64,000 bases of DNA from Auanema rhodensis (taxonomy: Eukaryota; Nematoda; Chromadorea; Rhabditida; Rhabditidae): assembly GCA_964057225.1 (NCBI GenBank), contig OZ059899.1:18298501-18362500 (forward strand). Direction: 5' to 3'. Below, piece after piece: positions 38,401-50,881 of this stretch. Below the pieces are notes generated by a model that worked only from the letters and a program-made list of their open reading frames with translations, was not told where the DNA came from and ran no database searches. The first letter of the stretch is position 1. Each line of letters opens with the position of its first letter. Position numbers and translations under genes: made by a program.

Positions 38401-39303
38401 CATCATTTTCTAAACGATCATAACTAATTTTTGTATTGAGGGTTTCTCAATGTAATATAGTGCATTCCATGCGGATTTTTAAGCTGCGTCGATCTGTGTT
38501 ATCAGATTTGCGCTAGCTTAAAAATGCACCGAGATATCAACTGATATAAGTTCACACTTATAATCTCGATTTTCACCCTGAAGAATTAATTTTTTTGTTG
38601 AATAACATTGTCCATCGTCTTCACCTTGAAAAAAGGAATCTAAAAACATCTACTTTTTGTAAAATTATTTTGAAATTTTTAGGGAAAAATTTTGTCAAAA
38701 TGTTTTTGGAAGCAATGTTGAGTGTACATGGAAACTCAACATACACTAATGCATCATTTTTCAAACGATCATAACTAATTTTTGTATTAAGCGTTTCTCA
38801 ATGTAGTATAGTGCATTCGATGCGGATTTTTAAGCTGCGTCGATCTGTGTTATCAGATTTGCGCTAGCTTAAAAATGCACCCAAATATCAACTGATATAA
38901 GTTCACACTTATATCCTCGATTTTCACCCTGAAAAATTGATTTTTTCGTTGAATAACATTGTCCATTGTCTTTGCCTTGAAAAAAGGAATCTAAAAACAT
39001 CTACTTTTTGTGAAATTATTTTGAAATTTTTAGGGAAAATTTTTGTCAAAATGTTTTTGGAAGCAATGTTGAGTGTACATGGAAACTCAACATACACTAA
39101 TGCATCATTTTTCAAACGATCATAACTAATTTTTGTATTAAGCGTTTCTCAATGTAGTATAGTGCATTCGATGCGGATTTTTAAGCTGCGTCGATCTATG
39201 TTATCAGATTTGCGCTATCTTTGAAATGCACCGAGATATCAACTGTTATAAGTTCACACTTATATCCTCGATTTTCACCCTGAAGAATTAATTTTTTTGT
39301 TTA
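35444..39303 (+). repeat. Mixed monomers, no dominant HOR
   Basis: Eleven monomers at 35444, 35795, 36146, 36497, 36848, 37198, 37549, 37900, 38251, 38602 and 38953. Variants include 'tccagagaaaat' (about 35871), 'cattttctaaac' (from 36146), 'cttataatctcg' (from about 37155), 'ttgttgagtaac' (about 37193), 'gaatcgg' (about 37414) and 'gcacccaaatat' (about 38878). The pair 38251/38602 reappears at 40355/40706, so the next domain's multimer is already partly assembled here. Confidence 0.75.
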
Positions 39304-42300
39304 ATAACATTGTCCATCGTCTTCACCTTGAAAAAAAGAATCTAAAAACATCTACTTTTTGTAAAATTATTTTGAAATTTTTAGGGAAAATTTTTGTCAA
39401 AATGTTTTTGGAAGCAATGTTGAGTGTACATGGAAACTCAACATACACTAATGCATCATTTTTCAAACGATCATAACTAATTTTTGTATTGAGCGTTTCT
39501 CAATGTAGTATAGTGCATTCGAATCGGATTTTTAAGCTGCGTCGATCTGTGTTATCAGATTTGCGCTAGCTTAAAAATGCACCGAGATATCAACTGATAT
39601 AAGTTCACACTTATATCCTCGATTTTCACCCTGAAAAATTGATTTTTTCGTTGAATAACATTGTCCATCGTCTTTGCCTTGAAAAAAGGAATCTAAAAAC
39701 ATCTACTTTTTGTGAAATTATTTTGAAATTTTCAGAGAAAATTTTTGTCAAAATGTTTTTGGAAGCAATGTTGAGTGTACATGGAAACTCAACATACACT
39801 AATGCATCATTTTTCAAACGATCATAACTAATTTTTGTATTAAGCGTTTCTCAATGTAGTATAGTGCATTCGATGCGGATTTTTAAGCTGCGTCGATCTG
39901 TGTTATCAGATTTGCGCAAGCTTAAAAATGCACCGAGATATCAACTGATATAAGTTTACACTTATATCCTCGATTTTCACCCTGGAGAATTAATTTTTTC
40001 GTTGAATAACAATGTCCATCGTCTTCGCCTTGATAAAAAAATCTAAAAACATCTACTTTTTGTGAAATTATTTTGAAATTTTAGGGAAAAATTTTGTCAA
40101 AATGTTTTTGGAAGCAATGTTGAGTGTACATGGAAACTCAACATACACTAATGCATCATTTTTCAAACGATCATAACTAATTTTTGTATTGAGCGTTTCT
40201 CAATGTAGTATAGTGCATTCGATGCGGATTTTTAAGCTGCGTCGATCTATGTTATCAGATTTGCGCTATCTTTAAAATGCACCGAGATATCAACTGTTAT
40301 AAGTTCACACTTATATCCTCGATTTTCACCCTGAAGAATTAATTTTTTTGTTGAATAACATTGTCCATCGTCTTCGCCTTGAAAAAAGAAATCTAAAAAC
40401 ATCTACTTTTTGTGAAATTATTTTGAAATTTTTCGGGAAAATTTTTGTCAAAATGTTTTTGGAAGCAATGTTGAGTGTACATGGAAACTCAACATACACT
40501 AATACATCATTTTCTAAACGATCATAACTAATTTTTGTATTGAGGGTTTCTCAATGTAATATAGTGCATTCCATGCGGATTTTTAAGCTGCGTCGATCTG
40601 TGTTATCAGATTTGCGCTAGCTTAAAAATGCACCGAGATATCAACTGATATAAGTTCACACTTATAATCTCGATTTTCACCCTGAAGAATTAATTTTTTT
40701 GTTGAATAACATTGTCCATCGTCTTCACCTTGAAAAAAGGAAACTAAAAACATCTACTTTTTGTAAAATTATTTTGAAATTTTTAGGGAAAAATTTTGTC
40801 AAAATGTTTTTGGAAGCAATGTTGAGTGTACATGGAAACTCAACATACACTAATGCATCATTTTTCAAACGATCATAACTAATTTTTGTATTGAGCGTTT
40901 CTCAATGTAGTATAGTGCATTCGAATCGGATTTTTAAGCTGCGTCGATCTGTGTTATCAGATTTGCGCTAGCTTAAAAATGCACCGAGATATCAACTGAT
41001 ATAAGTTCACACTTATATCCTCGATTTTCACCCTGAAAAATTGATTTTTTCGTTGAATAACATTGTCCATTGTCTTTGCCTTGAAAAAAGGAATCTAAAA
41101 ACATCTACTTTTTGTAAAATTATTTTGAAATTTTCAGAGAAAATTTTTGTCAAAATGTTTTTGGAAGCAATGTTGAGTGTACATGGAAACTCAACATACA
41201 CTAATGCATCATTTTTCAAACGATCATAACTAATTTTTGTATTAAGCGTTTCTCAATGTAGTATAGTGCATTCGATGCGGATTTTTAAGCTGCGTCGATC
41301 TGTGTTATCAGATTTGCGCTAGCTTAAAAATGCACCCAAATATCAACTGATATAAGTTTACACTTATATCCTCGATTTTCACCCTGGAGAATTAATTTTT
41401 TCGTTGAATAACAATGTCCATCGTCTTCGCCTTCAAAAAAAATCTAAAAACATCTACTTTTTGTGAAATTATTTTGAAATTTTTAGGGAAAATTTTTGTC
41501 AAAATGTTTTTGGAAGCAATGTTGAGTGTACATGGAAACTCAACATACACTAATGCATCATTTTTCAAACGATCATAACTAATTTTTGTATTAAGCGTTT
41601 CTCAATGTAGTATAGTGCATTCGATGCGGATTTTTAAGCTGCGTCGATCTATGTTATCAGATTTGCGCTATCTTTGAAATGCACCGAGATATCAACTGTT
41701 ATAAGTTCACACTTATATCCTCGATTTTCACCCTGAAGAATTAATTTTTTTGTTTAATAACATTGTCCATCGTCTTCACCTTGAAAAAAAGAATCTAAAA
41801 ACATCTACTTTTTGTAAAATTATTTTGAAATTTTTAGGGAAAATTTTTGTCAAAATGTTTTTGGAAGCAATGTTGAGTGTACATGGAAACTCAACATACA
41901 CTAATGCATCATTTTTCAAACGATCATAACTAATTTTTGTATTAAGCGTTTCTCAATGTAGTATAGTGCATTCGAATCGGATTTTTAAGCTGCGTCGATC
42001 TGTGTTATCAGATTTGCGCTAGCTTAAAAATGCACCGAGATATCAACTGATATAAGTTCACACTTATATCCTCGATTTTCACCCTGAAAAATTGATTTTT
42101 TCGTTGAATAACATTGTCCATCGTCTTTGCCTTGAAAAAAGGAATCTAAAAACATCTACTTTTTGTGAAATTATTTTGAAATTTTCAGAGAAAATTTTTG
42201 TCAAAATGTTTTTGGAAGCAATGTTGAGTGTACATGGAAACTCAACATACACTAATGCATCATTTTTCAAACGATCATAACTAATTTTTGTATTAAGCGT

Positions 42301-42807
42301 TTCTCAATGTAGTATAGTGCATTCGATGCGGATTTTTAAGCTGCGTCGATCTGTGTTATCAGATTTGCGCAAGCTTAAAAATGCACCGAGATATCAACTG
42401 ATATAAGTTTACACTTATATCCTCGATTTTCACCCTGGAGAATTAATTTTTTCGTTGAATAACAATGTCCATCGTCTTCGCCTTGATAAAAAAATCTAAA
42501 AACATCTACTTTTTGTGAAATTATTTTGAAATTTTAGGGAAAAATTTTGTCAAAATGTTTTTGGAAGCAATGTTGAGTGTACATGGAAACTCAACATACA
42601 CTAATGCATCATTTTTCAAACGATCATAACTAATTTTTGTATTGAGCGTTTCTCAATGTAGTATAGTGCATTCGATGCGGATTTTTAAGCTGCGTCGATC
42701 TATGTTATCAGATTTGCGCTATCTTTAAAATGCACCGAGATATCAACTGTTATAAGTTCACACTTATATCCTCGATTTTCACCCTGAAGAATTAATTTTT
42801 TTGTTGA
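39304..42807 (+). repeat. 7-mer duplication, 2453 bp, second copy partial
   Basis: Copy 1 has monomers at 39304, 39655, 40006, 40355, 40706, 41057 and 41408. Copy 2 restarts at 41757 and matches through 42108 and 42459 before diverging at 42808. Shared rare markers are 'tgtttaataac' before the first unit, 'gcgcaagctt' in the second (39918 and 42371, creating AAGCTT), and 'cttgataaaaaaatc' with shortened 'gaaattttaggg' in the third. The unit is 4 bp short of 7 x 351 because two members (40006 and 41408) are 349 bp. One difference between copies is 'tgtattgag' at 39484 against 'tgtattaag' at about 41937. Confidence 0.85.
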
Positions 42808-44212
42808 ATAACATTGTCCATCGTCTTCACCTTGAAAAAAGAAATCTAAAAACATCTACTTTTTGTGAAATTATTTTGAAATTTTTCGGGAAAATTTTTG
42901 TCAAAATGTTTTTGGAAGCAATGTTGAGTATACATGGAAACTCAACATACACTAATGCATCATTTTTCAAACGATCATAACTAATTTTTGTATTGAGCGT
43001 TTCTCAATGTAGTATAGTGCATTCGATGCGGATTTTTAAGCTGCGTCGATCTATGTTATCAGATTTGCGCTATCTTTAAAATGCACCGAGATATCAACTG
43101 TTATAAGTTCACACTTATATCCTCGATTTTTACCCTGAAGAATTAATTTTTTTGTTTAATAACATTGTCCATCGTCTTTGCCTTGAAAAAAGAAATCTAA
43201 AAACATCTACTTTTTGTGAAATTATTTTGAAATTTTCAGAGAAAATTTTTGTCAAAATGTTTTTGGAAGCAATGTTGAGTGTACATGGAAACTCAACATA
43301 CACTAATACATCATTTTCTAAACGATCATAACTAATTTTTGTATTGAGGGTTTCTCAATGTAGTATAGTGCATTCGATGCGGATTTTTAAGCTGCGTCGA
43401 TCTATGTTATCAGATTTGCGCTATCTTTAAAATGCACCGATATATCAACTGATATAAGTTCACACTTATATCCTCGATTTTCACCCTGAAGAATTAATTT
43501 TTTTGTTGAATAACATTGTCCATCGTCTTCGCCTTGAAAAAAGGAATCTAAAAACATCTACTTTTTGTGAAATTATTTTGAAAATTTTTAGGGAAAATTT
43601 TTGTCAAAATGTTTTTGGAAGCAATGTTGAGTGTACATGGAAACTCAACATACACTAATACATCATTTTTTAAACGATCATAACTAATTTTTGTATTGAG
43701 GGTTTCTCAATGTAGTATAGTGCATTCGATGCGGATTTTTAAGCTGCGTCGATCTGTGTTATCAGATTTGCGCTAGCTTAAAAAAGCACCGAGATATCAA
43801 CTGATATAAGTTCACACTTATATCCTCGATTTTCACCCTGAAAAATTGATTTTTTCGTTGAATAACATTGTCCATCGTCTTTGCCTTGAAAAAAGGAATC
43901 TAAAAACATCTACTTTTTGTGAAATTATTTCGAAATTTTTAGGGAAAATTTTTGTCAAAATGTTTATGGAAGCAATGTTGAGTGTACATGGAAACTCAAC
44001 ATACACTAATACATCATTTTTTAAACGATCATAACTAATTTTTGTATTGAGGGTTTCTCAATGTAGTATAATGCATTCGATGCGGATTTTTAAGCTGCGT
44101 CGATCTGTGTTATCAGATTTGCGCTAGCTTAAAAAAGCACCGAGATATCAACTGATATAAGTTCACACTTATATCTTCGATTTTCACCCTGAAGAATTAA
44201 TTTTTTTGTTGA
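42808..44212 (+). repeat. Transition monomers
   Basis: Four monomers at 42808, 43159, 43510 and 43862. The 43510 unit is 352 bp through an extra A ('gaaaattttta'). The 42808 unit has 'gttgagtatac', a loop change inside the otherwise constant dyad. The 43510 unit is the first to carry 'aaaaaagcacc' (T to A at about 43785), the marker of the right-hand domain; the 43862 unit adds 'atgtttatgg'. Confidence 0.8.
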
Positions 44213-47200
44213 ATAACATTGTCCATCGTCTTCACCTTGAAAAAAAGAATCTAAAAACATCTACTTTTTGTAAAATTATCTTGAAATTTTTCGGGAAAAT
44301 TTTTGTCAAAATGTTTTTGGAAGCAATGTTGAGTGTACATGGAAACTCAACATACACTAATACATCATTTTCTAAACGATCATAACTAATTTTTGTATTG
44401 AGGGTTTCTTAATGTAGTATAGTGCATTCGATGCGGAATTTTAAGCTGCGTCGATCTGTGTTATCAGATTTGCGCTATCTTTAAAATGCACCGATATATC
44501 AACTGATATAAGTTCACACTTATATCCTCGATTTTCACCCTGAAGAATTAATTTTTTTGTTGAATAACATTGTCCATCGTCTTCGCCTTGAAAAAAGGAA
44601 TCTAAAAACATCTACTTTTTGTGAAATTATTTTGAAATTTTTAGGGAAAATTTTTGTCAAAATGTTTTTGGAAGCAATGTTGAGTGTACATGGAAACTCA
44701 ACATACACTAATACAACATTTTTCAAACGATCATAACTAATTTTTGTATTGAGGGTTTCTCAATGTAGTATAGTGCATTCGATGCGGATTTTTAAGCTGC
44801 GTCGATCTGTGTTATCAGATTTGCGCTAGCTTAAAAAAGCACCGAGATATCAACTGATATAAGTTCACACTTATATCCTCGATTTTCCCCCTGAAAAATT
44901 GATTTTTTCGTTGAATAACATTGTCCATCGTCTTTGCCTTGAAAAAAGGAATCTAAAAACATCTACTTTTTGTAAAATTATTTTGAAATTTTTAGGGAAA
45001 ATTTTTGTCAAAATGTTTTTGAAAGCAATGTTGAGTGTACATGGAAACTCAACATACACTAATACATCATTTTTCAAACGATCATAACTAATTTTTGTAT
45101 TGAGGCTTTCTCAATGTAGTATAGTGCATTCGATGCGGATTTTTAAGCTGCGTCGATCTGTGTTATCAGATTTGCGCTAGCTTAAAAAAGCACCGAGATA
45201 TCAACTGAGATAAGTTCACACTTATATCCTCGATTTTCACCCTGAAAAATTGATTTTTTCGTTGAATAACATTGTCCATCGTCTTTGCCTTGAAAAAAGG
45301 AATCTAAAAACATCTACTTTTTGTGAAATTATTTCGAAATTTTTAGGGAAAATTTTTGTCAAAATGTTTTTGAAAGCAATGTTGAGTGTACATGGAAACT
45401 CAACATACACTAATACATCATTTTTTAAACGATCATAACTAATTTTTGTATTAAGCGTTTCTCAATGTTGTATAGTGCATTCGATGCGGATTTTTAAGCT
45501 GCGTCGATCTGTGTTATCAGATTTGCGCTAGCTTAAAAAAGCACCGAGATATCAACTGATATAAGTTCACACTTATATCTTCGATTTTCACCCTGAAGAA
45601 TTAATTTTTTTGTTGAATAACATTGTCCATCGTCTTCGCCTTGAAAAAAGAAATCTAAAAACATCTACTTTTTGTGAAATTATTTCGAAATTTTTAGGGA
45701 AAATTTTTGTCAAAATGTTTATGGAAGCAATGTTGAGTGTACATGGAAACTCAACATACACTAATACATCATTTTTTAAACGATCATAACTAATTTTTGT
45801 ATTGAGGGTTTCTCAATGTAGTATAGTGCATTCGATGCGGATTTTTAAGCTGCGTCGATCTGTGTTATCAGATTTGCGCTAGCTTAAAAAAGCACCGAGA
45901 TATCAACTGATATAAGTTCACACTTATATCTTCGATTTTCACCCTGAAGAATTAATTTTTTTGTTGAATAACATTGTCCATCGTCTTCACCTTGAAAAAA
46001 AGAATCTAAAAACATCTACTTTTTGTAAAATTATCTTGAAATTTTTCGGGAAAATTTTTGTCAAAATGTTTTTGGAAGCAATGTTGAGTGTACATGGAAA
46101 CTCAACATACACTAATACATCATTTTCTAAACGATCATAACTAATTTTTGTATTGAGGGTTTCTTAATGTAGTATAGTGCATTCGATGCGGAATTTTAAG
46201 CTGCGTCGATCTGTGTTATCAGATTTGCGCTATCTTTAAAATGCACCGATATATCAACTGATATAAGTTCACACTTATATCCTCGATTTTCACCCTGAAG
46301 AATTAATTTTTTTGTTGAATAACATTGTCCATCGTCTTCACCTTGAAAAAAAGAATCTAAAAACATCTACTTTTTGTAAAATTATCTTGAAATTTTTCGG
46401 GAAAATTTTTGTCAAAATGTTTTTGGAAGCAATGTTGAGTGTACATGGAAACTCAACATACACTAATACAACATTTTTTAAACGATCATAACTAATTTTT
46501 GTATTGAGGGTTTCTCAATGTAGTATAGTGCATTCGATGCGGATTTTTAAGCTGCGTCGATCTGTGTTATCAGATTTGCGCTAGCTTAAAAAAGCACCGA
46601 GATATCAACTGATATAAGTTCACACTTATATCCTCGATTTTCACCCTGAAAAATTGATTTTTTCGTTGAATAACATTGTCCATCGTCTTTGCCTTGAAAA
46701 AAGGAATCTAAAAACATCTACTTTTTGTAAAATTATTTTGAAATTTTTAGGGAAAATTTTTGTCAAAATGTTTTTGAAAGCAATGTTGAGTGTACATGGA
46801 AACTCAACATACACTAATACATCATTTTTCAAACGATCATAACTAATTTTTGTATTGAGGGTTTCTCAATGTAGTATAGTGCATTCGATGCGGATTTTTA
46901 AGCTGCGTCGATCTGTGTTATCAGATTTGCGCTAGCTTAAAAAAGCACCGAGATATCAACTGAGATAAGTTCACACTTATATCCTCGATTTTCACCCTGA
47001 AAAATTGATTTTTTCGTTGAATAACATTGTCCATCGTCTTTGCCTTGAAAAAAGGAATCTAAAAACATCTACTTTTTGTGAAATTATTTCGAAATTTTTA
47101 GGGAAAATTTTTGTCAAAATGTTTTTGAAAGCAATGTTGAGTGTACATGGAAACTCAACATACACTAATACATCATTTTTTAAACGATCATAACTAATTT

Positions 47201-47722
47201 TTGTATTAAGCGTTTCTCAATGTTGTATAGTGCATTCGATGCGGATTTTTAAGCTGCGTCGATCTGTGTTATCAGATTTGCGCTAGCTTAAAAAAGCACC
47301 GAGATATCAACTGATATAAGTTCACACTTATATCTTCGATTTTCACCCTGAAGAATTAATTTTTTTGTTGAATAACATTGTCCATCGTCTTCGCCTTGAA
47401 AAAAGAAATCTAAAAACATCTACTTTTTGTGAAATTATTTCGAAATTTTTAGGGAAAATTTTTGTCAAAATGTTTTTGGAAGCAATGTTGAGTGTACATG
47501 GAAACTCAACATACACTAATACAACATTTTTTAAACGATCATAACTAATTTTTGTATTGAGGGTTTCTCAATGTAGTATAGTGCATTCGAATCGGATTTT
47601 TAAGCTGCGTCGATCTGTGTTATCAGATTTGCGCTAGCTTAAAAAAGCACCGAGATATCAACTGATATAAGTTCACACTTATATCCTCGATTTTCACCCT
47701 GAAAAATTGATTTTTTCGTTGA
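44213..47722 (+). repeat. 5-mer duplication, 1755 bp, two copies
   Basis: Monomers 44213, 44564, 44915, 45266 and 45617 correspond to 45968, 46319, 46670, 47021 and 47372. Member 1 carries the private set 'ttatcttgaaat', 'tttcggg', 'tttcttaatg' and 'gcggaatttt' in both copies. Member 4 has 'tgttgtatag'. Member 2 agrees only in its right half ('aatacaacat'): in copy 2 its left half resembles member 1, a sign of conversion. Members 3-4 then recur after three monomers at 47723/48074, so 5-mer and 3-mer spacings overlap here. Confidence 0.83.
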
Positions 47723-50700
47723 ATAACATTGTCCATCGTCTTTGCCTTGAAAAAAGGAATCTAAAAACATCTACTTTTTGTAAAATTATTTTGAAATTTT
47801 TAGGGAAAATTTTTGTCAAAATGTTTTTGAAAGCAATGTTGAGTGTACATGGAAACTCAACATACACTAATACATCATTTTTCAAACGATCATAACTAAT
47901 TTTTGTATTGAGGGTTTCTCAATGTAGTATAGTGCATTCGATGCGGATTTTTAAGCTGCGTCGATCTGTGTTATCAGATTTGCGCTAGCTTAAAAAAGCA
48001 CCGAGATATCAACTGAGATAAGTTCACACTTATATCCTCGATTTTCACCCTGAAAAATTGATTTTTTCGTTGAATAACATTGTCCATCGTCTTTGCCTTG
48101 AAAAAAGGAATCTAAAAACATCTACTTTTTGTGAAATTATTTCGAAATTTTTAGGGAAAATTTTTGTCAAAATGTTTTTGAAAGCAATGTTGAGTGTACA
48201 TGGAAACTCAACATACACTAATACATCATTTTTTAAACGATCATAACTAATTTTTGTATTGAGGGTTTCTCAATGTAGTATAGTGCATTCGATGCGGATT
48301 TTTAAGCTGCGTCGATCTGTGTTATCAGATTTGCGCTAGCTTAAAAAAGCACCGAGATATCAACTGATATAAGTTCACACTTATATCCTCGATTTTCACC
48401 CTGAAAAATTGATTTTTTCGTTGAATAACATTGTCCATCGTCTTTGCCTTGAAAAAAGGAATCTAAAAACATCTACTTTTTGTAAAATTATTTTGAAATT
48501 TTTAGGGAAAATTTTTGTCAAAATGTTTTTGAAAGCAATGTTGAGTGTACATGGAAACTCAACATACACTAATACATCATTTTCTAAACGATCATAACTA
48601 ATTTTTGTATTGAGGGTTTCTCAATGTAGTATAGTGCATTCGATGCGGATTTTTAAGCTGCGTCGATCTGTGTTATCAGATTTGCGCTAGCTTAAAAAAG
48701 CACCGAGATATCAACTGATATAAGTTCACACTTATATCCTCGATTTTCACCCTGAAGAATTAATTTTTTTGTTGAATAACATTGTCCATCGTCTTCGCCT
48801 TGAAAAAAGGAATCTAAAAACATCTACTTTTTGTGAAATTATTTCGAAATTTTTAGGGAAAATTTTTGTCAAAATGTTTTTGGAAGCAATGTTGAGTGTA
48901 CATGGAAACTCAACATACACTAATACATCATTTTTTAAACGATCATAACTAATTTTTGTATTGAGGGTTTCTCAATGTAGTATAGTGCATTCGATGCGGA
49001 TTTTTAAGCTGCGTCGATCTGTGTCATCAGATTTGCGCTAGCTTAAAAAAGCACCGAGATATCAACTGATATAAGTTCACACTTATATCTTCGATTTTCA
49101 CCCTGAAGAATTAATTTTTTTGTTGAATAACATTGTCCATCGTCTTCGCCTTGAAAAAAGGAATCTAAAAACATCTACTTTTTGTGAAATTATTTCGAAA
49201 TTTTTAGGGAAAATTTTTGTCAAAATGTTTTTGGAAGCAATGTTGAGTGTACATGGAAACTCAACATACACTAATACATCATTTTTTAAACGATCATAAC
49301 TAATTTTTGTATTGAGGGTTTCTCAATGTAGTATAGTGCATTCGATGCGGATTTTTAAGCTGCGTCGATCTGTGTTATCAGATTTGCGCTAGCTTAAAAA
49401 TGCACCGAGATATCAACTGATATTAGTTCACACTTATATCCTCGATTTTCACCCTGAAGAATTAATTTTTTTGTTGAATAACATTGTCCATCGTCTTCGC
49501 CTTAAAAAAAGGAATCTAAAAACATCTACTTTTCGTGAAATTATTTCGAAATTTTTAGGTAAAATTTTTGTCAAAATGTTTTTGAAAGCAATGTTGAGTG
49601 TACATGGAAACTCAACATACACTAATGCATCATTTTTCAAACGATCATGACTAATTTTTGTATTGAGGGTTTCTCAATAAAGTATAGTGCATTCGATGCG
49701 GATTTTTAAGCTGCGTCGATCTGTGTTATCAGATTTGCGCTAGCTTAAAAATGAACCGAGATATCAACTGATATAAGTTCACACTTATAATCTCGATTTT
49801 CACCCTGAAGAATTAATTTTTTTGTTGAATAACATTGTCCATCGTCTTCGCCTTGAAAAAAGGAATCTAAAAACATCTACTTTTTGTGAAATTATTTTGA
49901 AATTTTCAGGGAAAATTTTTGTCAAAATGTTTTTGGAAGCAATGTTGAGTGTACATGGAAACTCAACATACACTAATGCATCATTTTTCAAACGATCATG
50001 ACTAATTTTTGTATTAAGCGTTTCTCAATGTTGTATAGTGCATTCGATGCGGATTTTTAAGCTGCGTCGATCTATGTTATCAGATTTGCGCTAGCTTAAA
50101 AATGCACCGAGATATCAACTGATATAAGTTCACACTTATAATCTCGATTTTCACCCTGAAGAATTAATTTTTTTGTTGAATAACATTGTCCATCGTCTTC
50201 GCCTTGAAAAAAGGAATCTAAAAACATCTACTTTTTTTGAAATTATTTCGAAATTTTTAGGGAAAATTTTTGTCAAAATGTTTTTGAAAGCAATGTTGAG
50301 TGTACATGGAAACTCAACATACACTAATGCATCATTTTTCAAACGATCATGACTAATTTTTGTATTAAGCGTTTCTCAATGTAGTATAGTGCATTCGATG
50401 CGGATTTTTAAGCTGCGTCGATCTGTGTTATCAGATTTGCGCTAGCTTAAAAATGTACCGAGATATCAACTGATATAAGTTCACACTTATATCCTCGATT
50501 TTCACCCTGAAAAATTGATTTTTTCGTTGAATAACACTGTCCATCGTCTTTGCCTTGAAAAAAGGAATCTAAAAACATCTACTTTTTGTGAAATTATTTT
50601 GAAATTTTCAGGGAAAATTTTTGTCGAAATGTTTTTGGAAGCAATGTTGAGTGTACATGGAAACTCAACATACACTAATGCATCATTTTTCAAACGATCA

Positions 50701-50881
50701 TGACTAATTTTTGTATTAAGCGTTTCTCAATGTTGTATAGTGCATTCGATGCGGATTTTTAAGCTGCGTCGATCTGTGTTATCAGATTTGCGCTAGCTTA
50801 AAAAAGCACCGAGATATCAACTGATATAAGTTCACACTTATATCTTCGATTTTCACCCTGAAGAATTAATTTTTTTGTTGA
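47372..50881 (+). repeat. 9-mer-based HOR, copy 1 (10 monomers, 3510 bp)
   Basis: Monomer order a, b, x, c, d, e, f, g, h, i at 47372, 47723, 48074, 48425, 48776, 49127, 49478, 49829, 50180 and 50531. Markers: a 'aatacaacat' and 'gaatcgg'; b 'gtaaaat', 'tttgaaagc'; c 'cattttctaaac'; d 'gtgtcatcag'; e tail 'gatattagttc'; f 'cttttcgtg', 'ctcaataaagtatag', 'atgaaccg'; g 'tttcaggg', 'cttataatctcg'; h 'cttttttttgaaat' and 'atgtaccg'; i 'ataacactg' and 'gtcgaaatg'. The extra monomer x (48074) is the member paired with b in the preceding 5-mer domain and is absent from later copies. Confidence 0.9.
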
